Shown here: positions 61,422 through 64,000 of the stretch, one piece after another
Numbering within the stretch: position 1 is the first letter of the stretch
Layout of the letters: every line of letters begins with the position of its first letter
Assembly: GCF_000418555.1 (NCBI RefSeq)
Contig: NZ_ATKM01000011.1
Coordinates: 62,001 to 126,000 of the forward strand
Source: Pseudomonas sp. P818
Lineage (GTDB): Bacteria; Pseudomonadota; Gammaproteobacteria; Pseudomonadales; Pseudomonadaceae
DNA: 64,000 bases
Direction: 5' to 3'
Notes under the pieces: model-generated
What the model saw: only the letters and a program-made list of their open reading frames with translations
The model's database searches: none
Told to the model about the DNA's origin: nothing
Made by a program: the position numbers and the translations under genes

Positions 61422-62156
61422 TCAAACGTCGAGATTGCCGCCGGCCAATGCGCACAGCTCGATCGGATCGAGAATGTGCACTTCCTTGCCTTCGGCTTCG
61501 AGCAGCTTGTTCTGTTGGAAGCGGGTAAATACGCGAGACACAGTCTCTACCGCAAGGCCCAAATAGTTACCAATTTCGTTGCGCGACATGGCCAGGCGAA
61601 ACTGATTGGCGGAGAAACCGCGGGCGCGGAAGCGTGCGGACAGGTTGACCAGGAAGGTGGCGATGCGCTCGTCGGCGGTCTTCTTCGACAGCAACAGCAT
61701 CATCTGCTGATCATCGCGGATCTCGCGGCTCATGATGCGCATCAGCTGGCGGCGCAGCTGCGGCAGTTGCAGGGCCAGGTCGTCGAGGCGCTCGAAGGGA
61801 ATCTCGCAGACCGATGTGGTTTCCAGTGCCTGGGCCGAGACCGGGTAGCGCTCGCCGTCGACTCCGGACAGGCCGACCAGCTCGCTGGGCAGGTGGAAGC
61901 CGGTGATCTGCTCCTCGCCGCCGTCGCTCAGACTGAAGGTCTTCAGCGCACCGGAGCGCACGGCAAATACCGAGCCGAAGGCATCACCCTGACGGAACAG
62001 GAACTCGCCCTTCTTCAGTGGGCGGCCGCGTTTGACGATCTCGTCCAGCGCGTCCATGTCCTCCATGTTCAGAGAGATGGGTAGGCACAAGGCTGCCAGG
62101 CTGCAATCCTTGCAATGGGCTTGGTGCTGCGTACGCAGCTTGATGCTCTCGGACAT
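61422..62156 (-). CDS. anr: Anaerobic regulator Anr (FNR family)
   Basis: A 244-residue FNR-type regulator starting [20 protein letters not shown] (ATG at 62156). Four cysteines for the [4Fe-4S] cluster: C15, C18, C24 and C117. The cNMP-binding fold lies at about 30-150, and the HTH ([23 protein letters not shown]) near 195-215. Oxygen-sensing activator of denitrification, arginine fermentation and hemN. Divergent from the hypothetical gene at 62310. Confidence 0.97.
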   Translation of the reverse strand: MSESIKLRTQHQAHCKDCSLAALCLPISLNMEDMDALDEIVKRGRPLKKGEFLFRQGDAFGSVFAVRSGALKTFSLSDGGEEQITGFHLPSELVGLSGVDGERYPVSAQALETTSVCEIPFERLDDLALQLPQLRRQLMRIMSREIRDDQQMMLLLSKKTADERIATFLVNLSARFRARGFSANQFRLAMSRNEIGNYLGLAVETVSRVFTRFQQNKLLEAEGKEVHILDPIELCALAGGNLDV

Positions 62157-62309
62157 CGTCGGGCTTCCCGGATTTACACGCAATGGTCCTAGGGTACCGC
62201 AGGGTTTGCATGGCGGCCAGCCATATACAGGTCTGACCGAGTGCTCAAGATCAGCGACCGTACGCCGATACAGAGTGTAGAACCATAGTCCAAGGCAGGG
62301 AGCAGCGCG

Positions 62310-62753
62310 ATGCGTATCCAATCCGGTGGCCCGTTGAGCAATCTCGCTCAGGGTGTTCAGCGACAATTGACCGCAGTGGAGCCCAGTCCGGAGCAAGCGC
62401 GCGAAGGCCTGCGGGTGAGCCTTTCGGAGCTGGGCAAGAGCATGTCGGCCAAGCCCGACAGGAACGAGGATATCGACAAAAGCGAGCTGCCTCAGGCGAT
62501 CAAGGATCTGCTCAAGATGATTCGCGAACTGCGCGCGCAGATCGCCGAGAAACAGGCCCAGATCGACGCGATCATGAGTGATCAGAGTCTGGATGCGGAG
62601 GCCAAGCGCCAGCAGGTCGAGGGACTGCAGACCGAACTCGCTTCGCTCAACAGCGCACTGACGACTGCCAACGCCAATCTGGTCAAGCTGATGCGTGAGA
62701 ATGGCCTTTCCAGCGAGCAGATGCAGGCTGCCTCCACGCTGGCGATGAGTTAG
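62310..62753 (+). CDS. Coiled-coil hypothetical protein between anr and hemN
   Basis: A 147-residue protein with a central heptad-rich helix at about 68-130 ([20 protein letters not shown], then [20 protein letters not shown]). No signal peptide. Its position matches PA1545 of P. aeruginosa, a conserved hypothetical. Function unknown. The ATG follows GCAGGGAGC. Confidence 0.75.
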   Translation: MRIQSGGPLSNLAQGVQRQLTAVEPSPEQAREGLRVSLSELGKSMSAKPDRNEDIDKSELPQAIKDLLKMIRELRAQIAEKQAQIDAIMSDQSLDAEAKRQQVEGLQTELASLNSALTTANANLVKLMRENGLSSEQMQAASTLAMS

Positions 62754-62760
62754 GGCGGTG

Positions 62761-62789
62761 CCCCGTGACGGCGTACAACCGTCGCGGGG
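62761..62789. terminator. Hairpin between convergent genes
   Basis: CCCCGTGACGG (62761-62771) and CCGTCGCGGGG (62779-62789) form an 11-bp stem with one mismatch, between the coiled-coil gene and hemN. No T tract. Confidence 0.55.
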
Positions 62790-62798
62790 GCGGCCTGC

Positions 62799-64000
62799 TC
62801 AGATAACCCGCGAGAAACGCTGGCGTACCTGGTCGTTGAGATAGCGGTCGAACAGCATGCACAGCGAGCGCACCAGCAGACGCCCTGCCGGGCGGACCTC
62901 GATCTTGCTCGCACTCAGCTCGATCAGGCCATCGCGGTGGAGCTGCTCCAGCTCCGGCCAGAGCGCCGCGAAGTATTCATGGAAGACCACGCCGTAGGCC
63001 TGTTCGATGCCGGCGAAGTGCAGTTCGAAATGGCAGATCAACTGCTGGATCACGGCGCGGCGCAGACGATCGTCTGCATTGCAGTGCAGGCCGCGGCGGG
63101 TCGCCAGCTGGCCGTTGCCCAGCGTCTGCTGGTACGTGGCGATATCGCTGTCGTTCTGACTGTAGAGATCGCCGATCTGGCTGATGGCCGACACCCCCAG
63201 GCCAATCAGATCGCAATGACCGTGGGTGGTGTAGCCCTGGAAGTTGCGCTGCAGGGTACCTTCTTCCTGGGCGATGGCCAGTTCGTCGTCGGGCAGGGCG
63301 AAATGGTCCATGCCGATGTAGCGGTAGCCGGCGCGGGTCAGCTGTTCGATGCTGGCTTGCAGCATGACCAGCTTGTCACCCGGGCTGGGCAGGTCATCGT
63401 TGTTGATGCGCCGCTGCGGCATGAAACGCTCGGGAAGGTGGGCGTAGTTGAATAGCGATAGACGGTCCGGTTGCAGGGCGATCACCTCGGCCACGGTACG
63501 CGCGAAGCGTTCCGGCGTCTGCTTGGGCAGGCCGTAGATCAGGTCGATGTTCACCGAGCGGAACTGCAGCGTGCGCGCCGCTTCGACGATGGCGCGGGTT
63601 TCTTCCAAAGTCTGCAGGCGATTGACCGCGCGTTGCACCTCGGGATCTAGATCCTGCACGCCGAGGCTGACGCGGTTGAAACCCAGCTCGCGCAGCAGGC
63701 CCATGGTCGACCAGTCGGCCTCGCGCGGATCGATTTCGATGCTGTAGTCGCCGGAGTCGTCATCCAGCAGGTTGAAGTGCTGGCGCAGGTGCTGCATCAG
63801 GCGGCGCAGTTCGTCGTGGCTGAGGAAGGTCGGCGTACCACCGCCGAAATGCAGCTGTTCGATCGGCTGCGTCTTGTCGACGTAGCGACTGACGATCTCG
63901 ATTTCCCGCTCGAGTTTTTCCAGATAGGGCAGAGCGCGGCCGCGGTCCTTGGTGATGACCTTGTTGCAGGCGCAGTAGTAGCAGATGTGCGCGCAGAACG
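62799..64000 (-). CDS. hemN: Oxygen-independent coproporphyrinogen III oxidase, partial (5' end outside)
   Basis: The last 400 codons of HemN; the start is beyond base 64000. The radical-SAM cysteine motif appears at the very end of the window as FCAHICYYCACNKV (CxxxCxxCxC). LHFGGGTPTFLS follows, then IDLIYGLPKQTP and LFNYAHLPERFMPQRRI. It converts coproporphyrinogen III to protoporphyrinogen IX without oxygen. It stands near anr, which activates it in pseudomonads. Confidence 0.95.
   Translation of the reverse strand, partial: FCAHICYYCACNKVITKDRGRALPYLEKLEREIEIVSRYVDKTQPIEQLHFGGGTPTFLSHDELRRLMQHLRQHFNLLDDDSGDYSIEIDPREADWSTMGLLRELGFNRVSLGVQDLDPEVQRAVNRLQTLEETRAIVEAARTLQFRSVNIDLIYGLPKQTPERFARTVAEVIALQPDRLSLFNYAHLPERFMPQRRINNDDLPSPGDKLVMLQASIEQLTRAGYRYIGMDHFALPDDELAIAQEEGTLQRNFQGYTTHGHCDLIGLGVSAISQIGDLYSQNDSDIATYQQTLGNGQLATRRGLHCNADDRLRRAVIQQLICHFELHFAGIEQAYGVVFHEYFAALWPELEQLHRDGLIELSASKIEVRPAGRLLVRSLCMLFDRYLNDQVRQRFSRVI

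Overview
The window is a GC-rich Pseudomonas chromosome segment. The evidence is the conserved orders ffs-dnaX-ybaB-recR-acyl-CoA dehydrogenase and apt-anr-hypothetical-hemN, a complete-looking atu (acyclic terpene utilisation) cluster, and many small Pseudomonas-type palindromic repeats between genes. The order matches what I remember of P. aeruginosa PA1531-PA1546. The species cannot be fixed from the window; an environmental species outside P. aeruginosa is likely.

Layout. 1-6.9 kb: atuE(partial)-atuD-atuC-atuB-atuA on the minus strand with atuR divergent, for citronellol/geraniol breakdown. 7-19.7 kb: housekeeping and metabolic genes (solute-binding protein, CPBP protease, eutBC, pyrF, SDR, BenE transporter, LysE exporter, MarR regulator with divergent aminotransferase, GST, APC antiporter). 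19.7-24.2 kb: a copper module of secreted proteins (DUF2946, small secreted protein, TolC-like protein, multicopper oxidase, cupredoxin, CusF) with no inner-membrane pump. 24.2-26.5 kb: HU protein and a chemoreceptor.

26.6-36.7 kb is a mobile island of about 10 kb inserted in the 4.5S (SRP) RNA gene ffs. A 95-bp perfect direct repeat, the ffs 3' part, marks both ends. The island carries a tyrosine integrase, a KilA-N gene whose 3' end is broken, an AntA/AntB antirepressor chained by ATGA overlaps to tiny genes, a small MarR-like gene, an AT-rich two-gene module (DUF4297-like putative nuclease plus HerA-type ATPase) that looks like an anti-phage system, and a serine recombinase. No structural phage genes are present. 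This is the most interesting part of the window.

36.7-64 kb returns to core sequence: two small DUF3509-like genes, dnaX-ybaB-recR, a second citronellyl-CoA-dehydrogenase-like gene preceded by a near-perfect copy of the atuR-atuA operator, an AraC regulator with a divergent small operon and a twin 23-bp operator, a putrescine/polyamine catabolism operon, alpha/beta hydrolase, ohr and its MarR regulator, an I78 inhibitor-like lipoprotein with yceH, an SDR/isomerase operon, a Baeyer-Villiger-type monooxygenase/SDR pair with a divergent TetR gene, a di-iron-like hydrolase, a NavBac-type sodium channel, apt, anr and hemN (cut by the window end).

Regulatory logic visible in the sequence includes palindromic operators between divergent regulator/target pairs (atuR/atuA, marR/aminotransferase, araC/small operon, tetR/monooxygenase), bidirectional terminators, and a MITE-like 232-bp element at 55.2 kb. 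Functional statements are from sequence motifs and family knowledge; no database searches were possible.
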